From positions 1-64,000 of the forward strand of contig JACQDM010000005.1 in the NCBI GenBank assembly GCA_016201045.1: DNA of 64,000 nt, written 5' to 3'. Position 1 is the first letter of the stretch. Each line of letters begins with the position of its first letter. Origin of the DNA: Afipia sp. (GTDB lineage: Bacteria > Pseudomonadota > Alphaproteobacteria > Rhizobiales > Xanthobacteraceae). The notes beneath the pieces are model-generated. The model ran no database searches and was not told where the DNA came from. It was given only the letters and a program-made list of their open reading frames with translations. A program made the position numbers and the translations under genes. Shown in pieces: positions 25,134-34,707 of this stretch.

Positions 25134-26199
25134 GCACTCGCGATTCGTCTCTCTGCTTCGGCAAACCAATGCCGGAAAGAAACGCGCGTAACAAAGCCAA
25201 GGATTTTCGCCGTCCATCCCACGCAATACGCGGAAGCGAATGCAGATCGGATTTGCCGTTGGCCATCACAACTCCGGACCGGGTTGAAACGGCACTGGCG
25301 TAACCCGCCCGGCGAGCGAGAGCGACGTCTCTGGCACCGAATGACTGCCTGTCGCCAAACGGAAAAGCGAAATGGCGGGACTCGATGCCAAGCGCAGTCT
25401 CTAGAACAGACTTCCCCATTGTCATTTCGCGAAGAGCTTCGGCGTCATTGGCGCGTGCAACCGCGTTATAGTGCACCGTCGCGCTGGCGATGGTTGCCCG
25501 ATCGTCGCGCGCGATTCTGGTTAGATCGGCCCAGGATAGCGAGACGCCTTGCGATATCTTTTTGAGGTCGACTCCATATCGCCGGCACAGATCGCCGATC
25601 GCTGCGGACAAGGCGGCGGGAGGAAGGGTTCGCAGCCAATCGTAGATCAGAACGTAGACCTGATATTTCCCGTCGGCAGAGTCGGCCGCAAAGTGCCGTT
25701 CGGATTCGTCGATCATCAATCCAATGCGGCTATGCCGCGCAACGACCTCTTCCAGCGCGAGCCACCACGCTTCGCCGATGCCATCGACAAAACCCGTCGG
25801 CACATACAATGTGAAGGGGACGCGATGCTTCGATAGAATTGGATAGGCGTAAGTCGCAAAGTCGCGATAAGCACCGTCAAAGGTAAGGCAAACGAAGCGC
25901 CGCGATGAAGCAGGATGTTGGGTGCGCTTGCAGACGTCGTCAATGGAGACGAACTCATAGCCCCACCGCTGCATCGCGCGCAGTGCCCGATCGAGAAACT
26001 CGGGTGTCACGTCCATCCATCGCAGCGGCTGAAATGCGCCGGCCCGCGGCGGCCTGACGTGATCGAATTTAAGGATAACGCCCGCCCCGCCCCGGTGGCG
26101 TTCGGCTAACTTTGCAACGCCGGTAAGGTAAGCGAGTTGCAGGCCCGCATCCGCAATCACTCTATTCCAAGTCGGCAAAGCCAATCCCCTGCGGCGCAC
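25096..26199 (-). CDS. NodB-like polysaccharide deacetylase family protein with lost metal site
   Basis: A 367-residue protein read from a GTG start (26199), which is plausible but not certain. The fold of carbohydrate esterase family 4 shows in CLTFDGAYRDFATYAYPIL, PFTLYVPTGFVDG and FAFPFGDRQSFGARD. The metal ligands are gone: motif 1 reads TFDGA rather than TFDDG, and motif 2 reads ATVHYNA rather than HTxxH. It is probably not an active deacetylase, although it sits at the edge of the exopolysaccharide cluster and divergent from the GNAT gene. It could bind polymer or act as a scaffold (inference). Confidence 0.82.
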   Translation of the reverse strand: MRRRGLALPTWNRVIADAGLQLAYLTGVAKLAERHRGGAGVILKFDHVRPPRAGAFQPLRWMDVTPEFLDRALRAMQRWGYEFVSIDDVCKRTQHPASSRRFVCLTFDGAYRDFATYAYPILSKHRVPFTLYVPTGFVDGIGEAWWLALEEVVARHSRIGLMIDESERHFAADSADGKYQVYVLIYDWLRTLPPAALSAAIGDLCRRYGVDLKKISQGVSLSWADLTRIARDDRATIASATVHYNAVARANDAEALREMTMGKSVLETALGIESRHFAFPFGDRQSFGARDVALARRAGYASAVSTRSGVVMANGKSDLHSLPRIAWDGRRKSLALLRAFLSGIGLPKQRDESRVPKPEDRSATSKR

Positions 26200-26298
26200 C
26201 CCGGCCGTGTACCATTGTCATTACTCTTTGTTGACATTTGTTTGAATAAGGTCGGCCCAGCGGCATTTGGCTGCTTTTTCGGAAATTGAGGCCGAGCG

Positions 26299-27480
26299 AT
26301 GTCCATGGTCGCGGCATATGATGCAGCGAACGCTTACAGCGGAACCAGCCGCGTCGCGCGTGTGACCGTGCTGCGCTCAATGGCAGAGGCTGAGCCTGTC
26401 TGGCACATGTTCGAAGCGTCATCGCTGGCAACCCCCTATCAGACATTCAGCCTGCTCGATGCCTGGCAGTCGACGGTCGGAAACGATGGACAGTCCGAGC
26501 CGTTCGTCGTGGTGGCCTATGACACCAACAATCGGCCTCTGATGCTGCTGCCGCTCGCAGTCGGTCGCGAAAGCGGAATGCAGATCGCGCGTTTCATGGG
26601 AGGCAAGCATCCCACCTTCAACATGCCGCTCTGGCAGCCGTCGTTCGCCGCATCGGCCACTTCGGACGAAATGAACGTGATCCTCGATTCAATCAGCCGC
26701 GAGGCGGACGGCGTCGACGTTCTGGCGTTGACGCAGCAGCCCATGCGCTGGCGCGGCACGGTCAATCCATTTGCGCAACTTCAGTCCCAGCCGTCGCCTA
26801 ATCCCGTTCCATCGATGACGATGGCCCCGAATTCGACGCCGGAAGACCGGGTCAGCACCTCAACACGCCGGCGGTTGCGTAACAAGGAGCGCAAACTTCA
26901 AGCATTGCCCGGCTATCGCTATTTCATCGCTGATAAGGACGCCGACATCCATCGTCTGCTCGACGCGTTTTTCGTCATCAAGCCGCAGCGGATGGCGCTG
27001 TCGAAATTGCCGAACGTGTTCGCCGACGACGCAACCAAGGCTTTCATCCGCAAGGCCTGCACAGCACGTTTGCCGGACGGCCGCCGTGCCATCGAGTTGC
27101 ACGCCTTGGAATGCGACTCCGAAATGATCTCGATCTTTGCCTGCGTGGCCGACGGCCAACGCTTCTCGACCATGTTCAACACCTACACGATCTCCGAGAA
27201 TGCGCGATATAGCCCCGGCCTCATTCTGCTGCGCGAAATGATCGATCACTACGGCGCACTGGGCTACACGTCCTACGACTTCGGTGTCGGCTCGGACGAA
27301 TACAAGATGACCTTCTGCAAGGAAGACGAGCCGATCGTCGACAGCTTCATCCCGCTGACTGCGCGCGGCAAAATGGCTGCGCTGGGATTGTCGTCGCTTG
27401 CGCATGCCAAGCGCATCATCAAGCAAAATCCGGCGCTGATGAATCTGGCGCAGATATTACGCGACGCGCTCCAGCGCTAA
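26299..27480 (+). CDS. GNAT/FemAB-like acyltransferase (BcsL/CelD type) in exopolysaccharide cluster
   Basis: A 393-residue protein with the two-lobed GNAT layout seen in proteins annotated as involved in cellulose or exopolysaccharide synthesis. The N-terminal half carries TPYQTFSLLDAWQSTVG and RFMGGKHPTFNMPLW. The C-terminal half carries STRRRLRNKERKLQ, ALECDSEMISIFACVADG, RYSPGLILLREMIDHYGALGYTSYDFGVGSDEYKMTFC, the acetyl-CoA-binding region of this group. It probably acylates sugar residues of the polymer made by the neighbouring genes, but the substrate is not known. Cytoplasmic, no signal peptide. Confidence 0.82.
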   Translation: MSMVAAYDAANAYSGTSRVARVTVLRSMAEAEPVWHMFEASSLATPYQTFSLLDAWQSTVGNDGQSEPFVVVAYDTNNRPLMLLPLAVGRESGMQIARFMGGKHPTFNMPLWQPSFAASATSDEMNVILDSISREADGVDVLALTQQPMRWRGTVNPFAQLQSQPSPNPVPSMTMAPNSTPEDRVSTSTRRRLRNKERKLQALPGYRYFIADKDADIHRLLDAFFVIKPQRMALSKLPNVFADDATKAFIRKACTARLPDGRRAIELHALECDSEMISIFACVADGQRFSTMFNTYTISENARYSPGLILLREMIDHYGALGYTSYDFGVGSDEYKMTFCKEDEPIVDSFIPLTARGKMAALGLSSLAHAKRIIKQNPALMNLAQILRDALQR

Positions 27481-27502
27481 TCTTGAAAATCTCGTTCTAG
27501 GA

Positions 27503-29641
27503 TCAGGCTGCGGCGACCTTCGCGTCCGGCATGCCGCTTGCGCCGCCGACCGGGGGCGTCAGGACAGTTACGCCGATGAAGCCCGACGCAAGCAACTGGT
27601 CGCGCATCACGGCCCTCGCCTGCCGCTTGATCGCCGAATCCGGAATGACCACGGCGTGAGCCTGCGTCGCAATCAGCGATGACGGCAGATCGGACGCGGT
27701 CCCGGCATCGAGCACGACATGGTCGTAGGCACGCAACAGCGCGTCAACAGCGAGATTGAGCCTCGGCAGTTGCAACAGCGCACGCTGCGAAGCATTTAGC
27801 CCTGCGCCCACCAGATGTACGCCGGACAATCGATCCTTGGTGATGATCTGGCCGAACGAGGCGGTTCCCTGCATCAGATCGGTCAGTCCCGGCGCAGAAG
27901 GATCGCTCGAGACAGCCGAGAGCGTCGGCGACGTGGCGGTCAGGTCAACCAGCACGACCTTCGCGTTTCGGGCCAGGAAGCGCGCAAGAGTTAGCGCCGT
28001 CAATGTGACCGCTTCATCGCGATGAGCGCCGACAATGGTGATCTTCCGTGCAGCCTCGCCGAGATTTCTCAGCTGTCCGGCAACCTGTTCGACTTCCGTT
28101 ACAGCCGCAGCCATTTGCGGATGAGTGTCGCGCAGCGGCGCGATTGGCGCGCGAACGATCCCGCCGCGCGGTGCCGTCATGCGCAACAGTTCGCTGGTGG
28201 TGATGTATCCCGCAGTGAGCAAGAACATTGCGAGCGTTGCAATCAGCACAATCGGCAGTTTCTTCGGATAGGCCGGTGTATTGGAGACGATGGCGCGCGA
28301 GATGATCCGTCCGTCGGCCGGCGCTGCGTCGATATTCTCGCGCGTGGTCGCTTCGCGGTATTTCGCGAGATAGGATTCCAGAAGGTCGCGCTGCGCTTTG
28401 GCCTCGCGCTCAAACGCGCGCAACTGCACGTCCTGCCCATTCGTCGAGGCGGCCTGACGCTTCACCTGATCGAGGCTGGCATTCAGACTATCGACGCGCG
28501 CACCCGCGACACGCGCGTCGTTTTCGAGCGAGCGTGAAATCTTGCTGGCCTCATCGCGAATCTGACGGTCGATGTCCGCGATCTGCGCCTTCAATTCAAG
28601 AATGCGCGGATGGCGATCAAGCAACGTTGAAGATTGCTCCGCGAGCTGCGCACGTAATGTGACGCGCTGTTCGGACAGGCGGCGCACCAGCTCGGAGTTC
28701 AAAACCTCCGATGCTTCGATCGGCTTGCCGCTGTCGAGCATCTGCTTGATGGCCTTCGCCTTCGCATCCGCATCGGACTTCAGTGCGCGTGCGTTGCTGA
28801 CCTGCGTATTGAGTTCACCGAGTTGCTGGTTCGATAAGGTGGTGTTGTTGGTGCCGACCAATAGGCCCGACTTCGAGCGGAAATCCTCCACCCGCGCGTC
28901 GGCGTCGGCGACCTTCTTGCGCAGACCCTCGATCTCCGTCAGCAGCCATTGCGAAGCCGATTTGGCCTGGTTCTGGCGCGCCGCCTGCTGGAGAACGAGA
29001 TAGCCGTCGGCAATCGAATTGGCGACACGCGCGGCCAATTCCGGATCGCGCGATTGAAATTCGATGACCACGACGCGCGACTTGTCGACCGAATAGGCGG
29101 TCAGGCGGTCGAAGTAGGCTTCCATGACGCGCTCCTCAGGCGTCATCTGCAACGGATCGCGTCCGATACCGACCAGCGCAAGCAAAGACTTCCAGATCGG
29201 AACGCCTTTCAACACGGAGTCGAACTCCGGCAGTTCGGCGAGCTTGTTCTGCTTGATAACCTGCCGGGCCAGATCGCGCGACAGCACGACCTGCACCTGG
29301 CTTGTTACGGCTTCGGCATCCACCGTGGCGCGATCGTCGTTGCGCTCACCGTTGGGGCGGAGAAATACGTTTTCGCGGCCGTCGATCAGAATTCGCGATT
29401 CAGACTTGTAGCGCGGCGTGATCATGTTCACGAGAGTGAGCGAGAGCAGCAGCGCGGCAACCGTCGGAACGACAATCCATGCGCGTTTACGGACCAGAGC
29501 CTGCCAGATTTCGCGCAGGTCGACGTCGCTGAGTTCGGATGAGGCATTCGCGATAGGCCGCGGCGCGGAAACCGGCTGGGCAGCGGCAACAGGCTGTGAT
29601 TGAGGGCCCTTGGTCCAATCACGCCAGAACGCGAAACGCAT
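27503..29641 (-). CDS. Exopolysaccharide chain-length/export protein (Wzz + degenerate BY-kinase)
   Basis: A 712-residue inner-membrane protein of the GumC/ExoP type. The Wzz domain starts with the LREIWQALVRKRAWIVVPTVAALLL helix (about residues 45-75). A long periplasmic coiled-coil region (about 200-440) follows, with a second helix (about 455-480). The C-terminal P-loop domain resembles a bacterial tyrosine kinase, but the Walker A site reads GAHRDEAVTL instead of GxxGxGKST and the second Asp of Walker A' is absent (LVDLTATSP). No tyrosine-rich tail is present. It should set chain length without autophosphorylation (inference). It is divergent from the Wza-like gene. Confidence 0.87.
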   Translation of the reverse strand: MRFAFWRDWTKGPQSQPVAAAQPVSAPRPIANASSELSDVDLREIWQALVRKRAWIVVPTVAALLLSLTLVNMITPRYKSESRILIDGRENVFLRPNGERNDDRATVDAEAVTSQVQVVLSRDLARQVIKQNKLAELPEFDSVLKGVPIWKSLLALVGIGRDPLQMTPEERVMEAYFDRLTAYSVDKSRVVVIEFQSRDPELAARVANSIADGYLVLQQAARQNQAKSASQWLLTEIEGLRKKVADADARVEDFRSKSGLLVGTNNTTLSNQQLGELNTQVSNARALKSDADAKAKAIKQMLDSGKPIEASEVLNSELVRRLSEQRVTLRAQLAEQSSTLLDRHPRILELKAQIADIDRQIRDEASKISRSLENDARVAGARVDSLNASLDQVKRQAASTNGQDVQLRAFEREAKAQRDLLESYLAKYREATTRENIDAAPADGRIISRAIVSNTPAYPKKLPIVLIATLAMFLLTAGYITTSELLRMTAPRGGIVRAPIAPLRDTHPQMAAAVTEVEQVAGQLRNLGEAARKITIVGAHRDEAVTLTALTLARFLARNAKVVLVDLTATSPTLSAVSSDPSAPGLTDLMQGTASFGQIITKDRLSGVHLVGAGLNASQRALLQLPRLNLAVDALLRAYDHVVLDAGTASDLPSSLIATQAHAVVIPDSAIKRQARAVMRDQLLASGFIGVTVLTPPVGGASGMPDAKVAAA

Positions 29642-29840
29642 CGACTACTCCTACCGGACGCCACTTAGCCCTCGGACGCGAGGGTTCAACCCGACTGCGG
29701 CCGATTACAATCCATTAGGGTTGATGGGCGGTTAACCGCCGGAAAAACTACGTGTTTTCATAGGCCCGAAATCCGGCAGTTACCCTTTGTTAACCATGAC
29801 GGCCCTTAATCGGATCTGAAATTCAAGACCGGATTCGTCC

Positions 29841-30509
29841 ATGCGGCGCAGCAGCGCGCTCATCATCAGTCTCTTCGCCGCGCTTGCCGTTTCCGGCTGC
29901 ATGCCGGCGCGCGCGCCCGTCGCCGGTGTGCCGACTGCAAGCCTGGATAACCTCGCTTACGGACCCGCCTACCCTGCCCAGCCCATCGCGCGCGCGCCCA
30001 TTGCACAGGTCGCAGCAACGCCAGTCGCGTCGTCCTACGCTTCGCTTGACGAGCCATATCGTCTGGATGCCGGAGACAAGCTGCGCATTGTCGTTTACGG
30101 ACAGGAAGGCCTCACCAACACCTACGTGGTCGATGCCGGCGGCTCGATCACGATGCCGCTGATCGGCGCCGTGCGTGCACGCGGACTGACGCCCGCTGAA
30201 CTCGCCGCCTCGATCACCGCGCAACTGAAGAAGGGTTATCTGCGCGAGCCTTATGTGGCCGCGGAAATTGAAAGCTACCGTCCGTTCTTCATTCTCGGCG
30301 AAGTCGCTGCACCTGGCCAATATCCCTATGTCCCCAATCTGACGGTCGAAAGTGCGGTGGCGATCGCCGGCGGCTTCACGCCTCGCGCCCAACGCAACAC
30401 CGTCAAGCTGACGCGCCCAAGCGAATCCGGAACCGTGCAGGCCAACGTTCCCCCCGGTACCATGCTGCGGCCCGGCGATACCATCGTCATCGGCGAGCGC
30501 TGGTTCTAA
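29841..30509 (+). CDS. Polysaccharide export outer-membrane lipoprotein (Wza/OPX family)
   Basis: A 222-residue lipoprotein: signal peptide with lipobox VSGC (Cys20). The Poly_export domain (YRLDAGDKLRIVVYGQEGLTNTYVVDAGGSI..., about residues 72-155) is followed by one SLBB-type domain (FILGEVAAPGQYPYVPNLTVESAVAIAGGFT). It is much shorter than E. coli Wza, as in many alphaproteobacterial OPX proteins. It forms the periplasmic/outer-membrane part of the exporter with the Wzz-like protein. It heads a rightward operon; the GT4 gene begins 2 bp after its stop. Confidence 0.92.
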   Translation: MRRSSALIISLFAALAVSGCMPARAPVAGVPTASLDNLAYGPAYPAQPIARAPIAQVAATPVASSYASLDEPYRLDAGDKLRIVVYGQEGLTNTYVVDAGGSITMPLIGAVRARGLTPAELAASITAQLKKGYLREPYVAAEIESYRPFFILGEVAAPGQYPYVPNLTVESAVAIAGGFTPRAQRNTVKLTRPSESGTVQANVPPGTMLRPGDTIVIGERWF

Positions 30510-30510
30510 T

Positions 30511-31635
30511 ATGGCCGACGCGCCGCTTCGCATCCTCCACGCAGTGCGCGCTCCGGTCGGCGGCATTTTCCGGCACATTCTCGATCTCGCGGCCGGGCAA
30601 GCCGATCGCGGTCATCTGGTCGGCATTCTCGCCGATAGCCCCACCGGAGGCGACCGAGCCTCTGCCGCTCTGAAAGAACTTTCACCCAAGCTCAAGCTCG
30701 GCGTGCATCGCATGGCGATTCACCGTGAACCGCATCCGGCCGATTTGTCCGCCGCGATGAAATTTCTGCGGCTTGCAAATTCTCTGAAGCTCGACGTGCT
30801 GCACGGCCATGGCGCGAAGGCGGGCGCCTTCGTTCGCCTCAAGGGCAAATCGAAAAAATCCATCCGTGTCTATACGCCGCATGGCGGATCGCTGCACTAT
30901 CCGCCGGAAACGCTGAAAGGCGCGTTCTACGCGCGCCTCGAACGCGCGCTGATGGACCGCACCGAACTGTTTCTGTTCGAGAGTGCCTTCGCGCGCGATA
31001 CCTATCAGAGGATCATCGGACGACCGAGAGGCCTCGTGCGCTGCGTCTTCAACGGTGTCGGTGCACCCGAATTCGATCCCATCACCCCCGCCGACGATGC
31101 GACGGATCTTGTCTACGTCGGCGAGTTTCGCCAGATCAAAGGCGCGGATTTGCTGATCCAGGCAGTCGCACGCCTGCGAGCCGACGGCAAACCAATCACG
31201 TTGACTCTGGCTGGCGACGGCGAAGAAACCGAGAATCTTAAAACGCTGATCAAGAAGCTCAACCTTGACGATGCCGTTCGCTTCATCGGGTTCGTGAAAG
31301 CGCGTGTCGGATTTGGGAAGGGCAAACTTCTGGTCGTGCCGTCGCGCGGCGATTCGATGCCCTATGTGGTGATCGAAGCGGCTGCCGCCGGTGTTCCGAT
31401 GATCGCCGCCAACGTCGGCGGGATTCCTGAAATCTTCGGCCCCTACCGCGAGCCCCTGTTCGTCGCCAACAGCGTAGGCGCGATGGCCGATGCCATCGAG
31501 ACCGCGCTCGGCGATATGGACGCTACGCGCGAGCGGGCCAAGACCCTCAAAGAACGCATCTTCATGCAGTTCTCGCAACGGGCAATGGTTGACGGGGTGC
31601 TCGCCGGCTATCGCGACGCATTCGGTAATTATTAA
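30511..31635 (+). CDS. Glycosyltransferase family 4
   Basis: A 374-residue GT-B fold enzyme. The N-terminal domain opens with ILHAVRAPVGGIFRHILDLAAGQ and contains DVLHGHGAKAGAF. The C-terminal nucleotide-sugar domain has LVYVGEFRQIKGADLLIQA, TLAGDGEET, VVPSRGDSMPYVVIEAAAAGVPMIAANVGGIPE, which includes the retaining-enzyme E-x7-E motif. It should add a sugar to the lipid-linked repeat unit on the cytoplasmic face. Donor and acceptor are unknown. It is tightly linked to the upstream export gene. Confidence 0.92.
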   Translation: MADAPLRILHAVRAPVGGIFRHILDLAAGQADRGHLVGILADSPTGGDRASAALKELSPKLKLGVHRMAIHREPHPADLSAAMKFLRLANSLKLDVLHGHGAKAGAFVRLKGKSKKSIRVYTPHGGSLHYPPETLKGAFYARLERALMDRTELFLFESAFARDTYQRIIGRPRGLVRCVFNGVGAPEFDPITPADDATDLVYVGEFRQIKGADLLIQAVARLRADGKPITLTLAGDGEETENLKTLIKKLNLDDAVRFIGFVKARVGFGKGKLLVVPSRGDSMPYVVIEAAAAGVPMIAANVGGIPEIFGPYREPLFVANSVGAMADAIETALGDMDATRERAKTLKERIFMQFSQRAMVDGVLAGYRDAFGNY

Positions 31636-31749
31636 CCGATCTTTACCAACGATAACCAATTCTTCCGATTTGTTGGGTAGTCAAAGTGACGGGAATTTAT
31701 TGACCCGGAGCGCATCACTATCTGACGGCAACACATCGGAATTGAAACC

Positions 31750-33288
31750 GTGGATCCCATCGACGTCCGCTCCATGATGAACGCAGCGACCGCAGCGGCC
31801 GCTGGTCCGGTTGCATTTCAAGAGCGCCGCAAACGGCTTTCGCCCGCCGCCCTTGAAGTCGCAAACCGAAAGGTTCGCCGCGCCTATTCAACCGTCGTCA
31901 TCAATGGCGCGGTGCGCGTTATCGACTTTCTGCTTTTGAGCGCGATCGGGATTGCGATCTATCTCAGCTACGTTATGCCGATCAACGGCTTCATGTGGGA
32001 ATATGTCTGGGCCATCGTCGGCGTCGCTGCGATTGCGGTGATCAGTTTTCAGGCCGCTGAAATCTACGACATTCAGGTGTTTCGCGGTCAGCTCCACCAG
32101 ATGACACGAATGGCCTCGTCATGGGCGTTCGTGTTCCTTCTGTTCATCGGCGCTTCGTTTTTTGCCAAGCTCGGCGACGTTGTGTCGCGCGTCTGGCTGT
32201 CGGCGTTCTTCTTCACAGGTCTTGCGCTTCTTGTCGCCGAACGACTTGCGTTGCGTTCGCTGATCCGCCGCTGGGCGCGTCAGGGCCGCCTCGACCGCCG
32301 CACGATTATCGTCGGCTCCGATGAGAACGGCGAGAAGCTCATTCATGCGCTGAAGCATCAGGACGATTCAGATATCGATGTGCTCGGCGTATTCGACGAC
32401 CGTAACGATTCTCGCGCGCGCGCCACATGCGCCGGTTCGCCGAAACTGGGCAAGGTCGATGATATCGTCGAGTTCGCACGCCGCACGCGAATCGACCTCG
32501 TGCTGTTCGCGCTGCCGATTTCGGCGGAAGGCCGCATTCTTGAGATGCTGAAGAAGCTGTGGGTGCTTCCGGTCGATATTCGCCTGTCGGCGCATACGAA
32601 CAAGTTGCGCTTCCGCCCCCGCTCCTATTCCTATCTCGGCAAGGTGCCGACGCTCGACGTCTTCGAACAGCCGATCACCGATTGGGATCTGGTGATGAAA
32701 TGGGTGTTCGACCGTGTCGTCGGCGCATTGGCGCTGATCGCACTCTCACCCGTCATGCTTCTCGTCGCGCTTGCAATCAAGCTCGACAGTCCGGGGCCGG
32801 TTCTTTTCTTGCAAAAGCGCTATGGTTTCAACAACGAGCGCATCGACGTGTTCAAATTCCGCTCGCTTTACCACGATCAGGCCGATCCGGATGCCAAGAC
32901 CGTCGTCACCAAAAACGACAAGCGCGTAACCCGCGTGGGCCGCTTCATCCGCAAGACCAGTCTCGACGAGCTTCCGCAGCTTTTGAACGTCGTCTTCAAG
33001 GGCAATCTGTCGCTGGTCGGCCCGCGTCCTCACGCGGTGCAGGGCAAGCTCGAAAGCCGCCTGTTCGACGAGGCTGTCGATGGCTACTTCGCGCGTCATC
33101 GCGTCAAGCCCGGCATCACCGGCTGGGCGCAGATCAACGGCTGGCGCGGCGAAGTGAACAGCGAAGAGAAAATCCAGAAGCGCGTCGAATTCGATCTCTA
33201 TTACATCGAGAACTGGTCGGTGCTGTTCGACCTCTTCATTCTCTTGAAAACACCGTTCGCTCTCATCAAGGGTGAGAACGCGTACTGA
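31750..33288 (+). CDS. Undecaprenyl-phosphate glucose-1-phosphate transferase (WcaJ/ExoY-type)
   Basis: A 512-residue polyprenyl-phosphate hexose-1-phosphate transferase that starts repeat-unit assembly. It has four N-terminal transmembrane helices (about residues 50-175), a cytoplasmic Rossmann-like CoA-binding-type domain ([18 protein letters not shown]), a further membrane hairpin ([23 protein letters not shown]), and the catalytic domain with [57 protein letters not shown]. Glucose as the sugar is the usual annotation for this subtype, not proven. The 114 bp before it show no gene. Confidence 0.93.
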   Translation: MDPIDVRSMMNAATAAAAGPVAFQERRKRLSPAALEVANRKVRRAYSTVVINGAVRVIDFLLLSAIGIAIYLSYVMPINGFMWEYVWAIVGVAAIAVISFQAAEIYDIQVFRGQLHQMTRMASSWAFVFLLFIGASFFAKLGDVVSRVWLSAFFFTGLALLVAERLALRSLIRRWARQGRLDRRTIIVGSDENGEKLIHALKHQDDSDIDVLGVFDDRNDSRARATCAGSPKLGKVDDIVEFARRTRIDLVLFALPISAEGRILEMLKKLWVLPVDIRLSAHTNKLRFRPRSYSYLGKVPTLDVFEQPITDWDLVMKWVFDRVVGALALIALSPVMLLVALAIKLDSPGPVLFLQKRYGFNNERIDVFKFRSLYHDQADPDAKTVVTKNDKRVTRVGRFIRKTSLDELPQLLNVVFKGNLSLVGPRPHAVQGKLESRLFDEAVDGYFARHRVKPGITGWAQINGWRGEVNSEEKIQKRVEFDLYYIENWSVLFDLFILLKTPFALIKGENAY

Positions 33289-33304
33289 CGCCGGGATTGG
33301 TCCG

Positions 33305-34567
33305 ATGACGTACATCACGGCAAACGCCTACGCCCATCCCGCCGCGACGACGCCACCGGGCATCGCTGCGATCCAGCGGTCCCTGCTCTGGCTGATCGGC
33401 ATGGGCGGCGCGATCGTCTTTATCGAACCCAGTCCTTATGAGCTGGCCACATTGACCGGCATGGTCGTTTTCTTCGCCACCGGGCTCAGGATGCGGCCGA
33501 TGTTCGTGCCGCTTTTGGTTCTGCTGATCGTGATGAATCTTGGCTACACGATCTGCTCGGCGTATCTGCTCGACAAATCGGAAATCGTGAACTGGATTTT
33601 GACGTCCTGGTATATGGCCGTCACTGTCGTTTTCTTCGCGATGGTTTTGTCGGAGAACACGGAAGCGCGTCTTGATGCGCTTCGGCGCGGGCTGATCGTC
33701 GGCGCGGTGATTGCCTCGCTCGCAGGTGTCGCCGGATATTTCCATCTGGTCCCCGGTGGCTACGACCTGTTGACGCTGTATGGACGCGCGCGCGGCACCT
33801 TCAAGGATCCGAACGTGCTGGCGGCATTTCTCATCCTGCCCGCGTTGTTCACTTTGCAATCGGTTGTGACCGATCGTTTCTGGAAATCGGCGCGGAGTGC
33901 CATTGCGCTGGGAATCATTGCGCTCGCCGTTCTGCTTGCATTTTCCCGTGCTTCGTGGGGCCAGTTCGCGGGCTGTTCGGCCTTGATGCTCATCCTGATG
34001 TATTTGACCAGCGAGACCAGGCCTCAACGCCGCAGGATCGTTCTCACGACGTTGGCAGCGGCTGTCGCTGCCATCCTGATGCTCGCCGTGTTGCTGTCGA
34101 TGAGTTCCGTCAGCGACCTGTTCGAACAACGCGCAAGTTTCAATCAAACCTATGACAGCGGCCGGTTCGGGCGGTTCGGCCGCCACGTGCTCGGTTTCCA
34201 GATGGCGCTCGATCTGCCGCTTGGGATCGGTCCGCTCCAGTTCACGAAGTTCTTTCCTGAAGATACCCATAACTCATTCCTGAATGCGTTCATGTCGGGC
34301 GGGTGGATCGCAGGCGTCTGTTTTCCGGCACTTGTTTTCATAACTGTCGCGATGGGGTTCAAGCTCGTCTTCGTTCGCGTGCCTTGGCAACGCATGTACC
34401 TCGCGCTGTTCTCCGCTTTCCTCGGAACCGTCGGCGAGGCGTTCATCATCGACGTCGATCACTGGCGGCACTTCTGGATGATGCTTGGCGCGATGTGGGC
34501 GATGTATGCAGTGGCTTACGCCTATCGGCGAAACGGGCTACAGGTCGTGGAACCATCGCTCACATAG
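33305..34567 (+). CDS. O-antigen ligase/polymerase (Wzy-like) membrane protein
   Basis: A 420-residue protein with about ten hydrophobic helices and a large periplasmic loop before the last helices, the general plan of Wzy polymerases and WaaL ligases. The family signature around RGTFKDPNVLAAFLILPAL and the later GIGPLQFTKFFPEDTHNSFLNAFMSGGWIAG (the usual HN-x-FL segment) are present. I start it at MTYITANAY, 16 bp after the sugar transferase stop. It probably polymerises the repeat units in the periplasm. A flippase gene was not seen in this cluster. Confidence 0.88.
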   Translation: MTYITANAYAHPAATTPPGIAAIQRSLLWLIGMGGAIVFIEPSPYELATLTGMVVFFATGLRMRPMFVPLLVLLIVMNLGYTICSAYLLDKSEIVNWILTSWYMAVTVVFFAMVLSENTEARLDALRRGLIVGAVIASLAGVAGYFHLVPGGYDLLTLYGRARGTFKDPNVLAAFLILPALFTLQSVVTDRFWKSARSAIALGIIALAVLLAFSRASWGQFAGCSALMLILMYLTSETRPQRRRIVLTTLAAAVAAILMLAVLLSMSSVSDLFEQRASFNQTYDSGRFGRFGRHVLGFQMALDLPLGIGPLQFTKFFPEDTHNSFLNAFMSGGWIAGVCFPALVFITVAMGFKLVFVRVPWQRMYLALFSAFLGTVGEAFIIDVDHWRHFWMMLGAMWAMYAVAYAYRRNGLQVVEPSLT

Positions 34568-34707
34568 AGTATTAGACTTGCCCCTGTGAGATGCGGCATT
34601 TCTGCGCCGCGTCGTTCATTCAGCATTCACGCAATAAACCATCGTCAGCGCGGAACGTCGCCTCCCCCTACCCGTTACAACGACGGGCAGTTTCAGAGGA
34701 GGACAGC

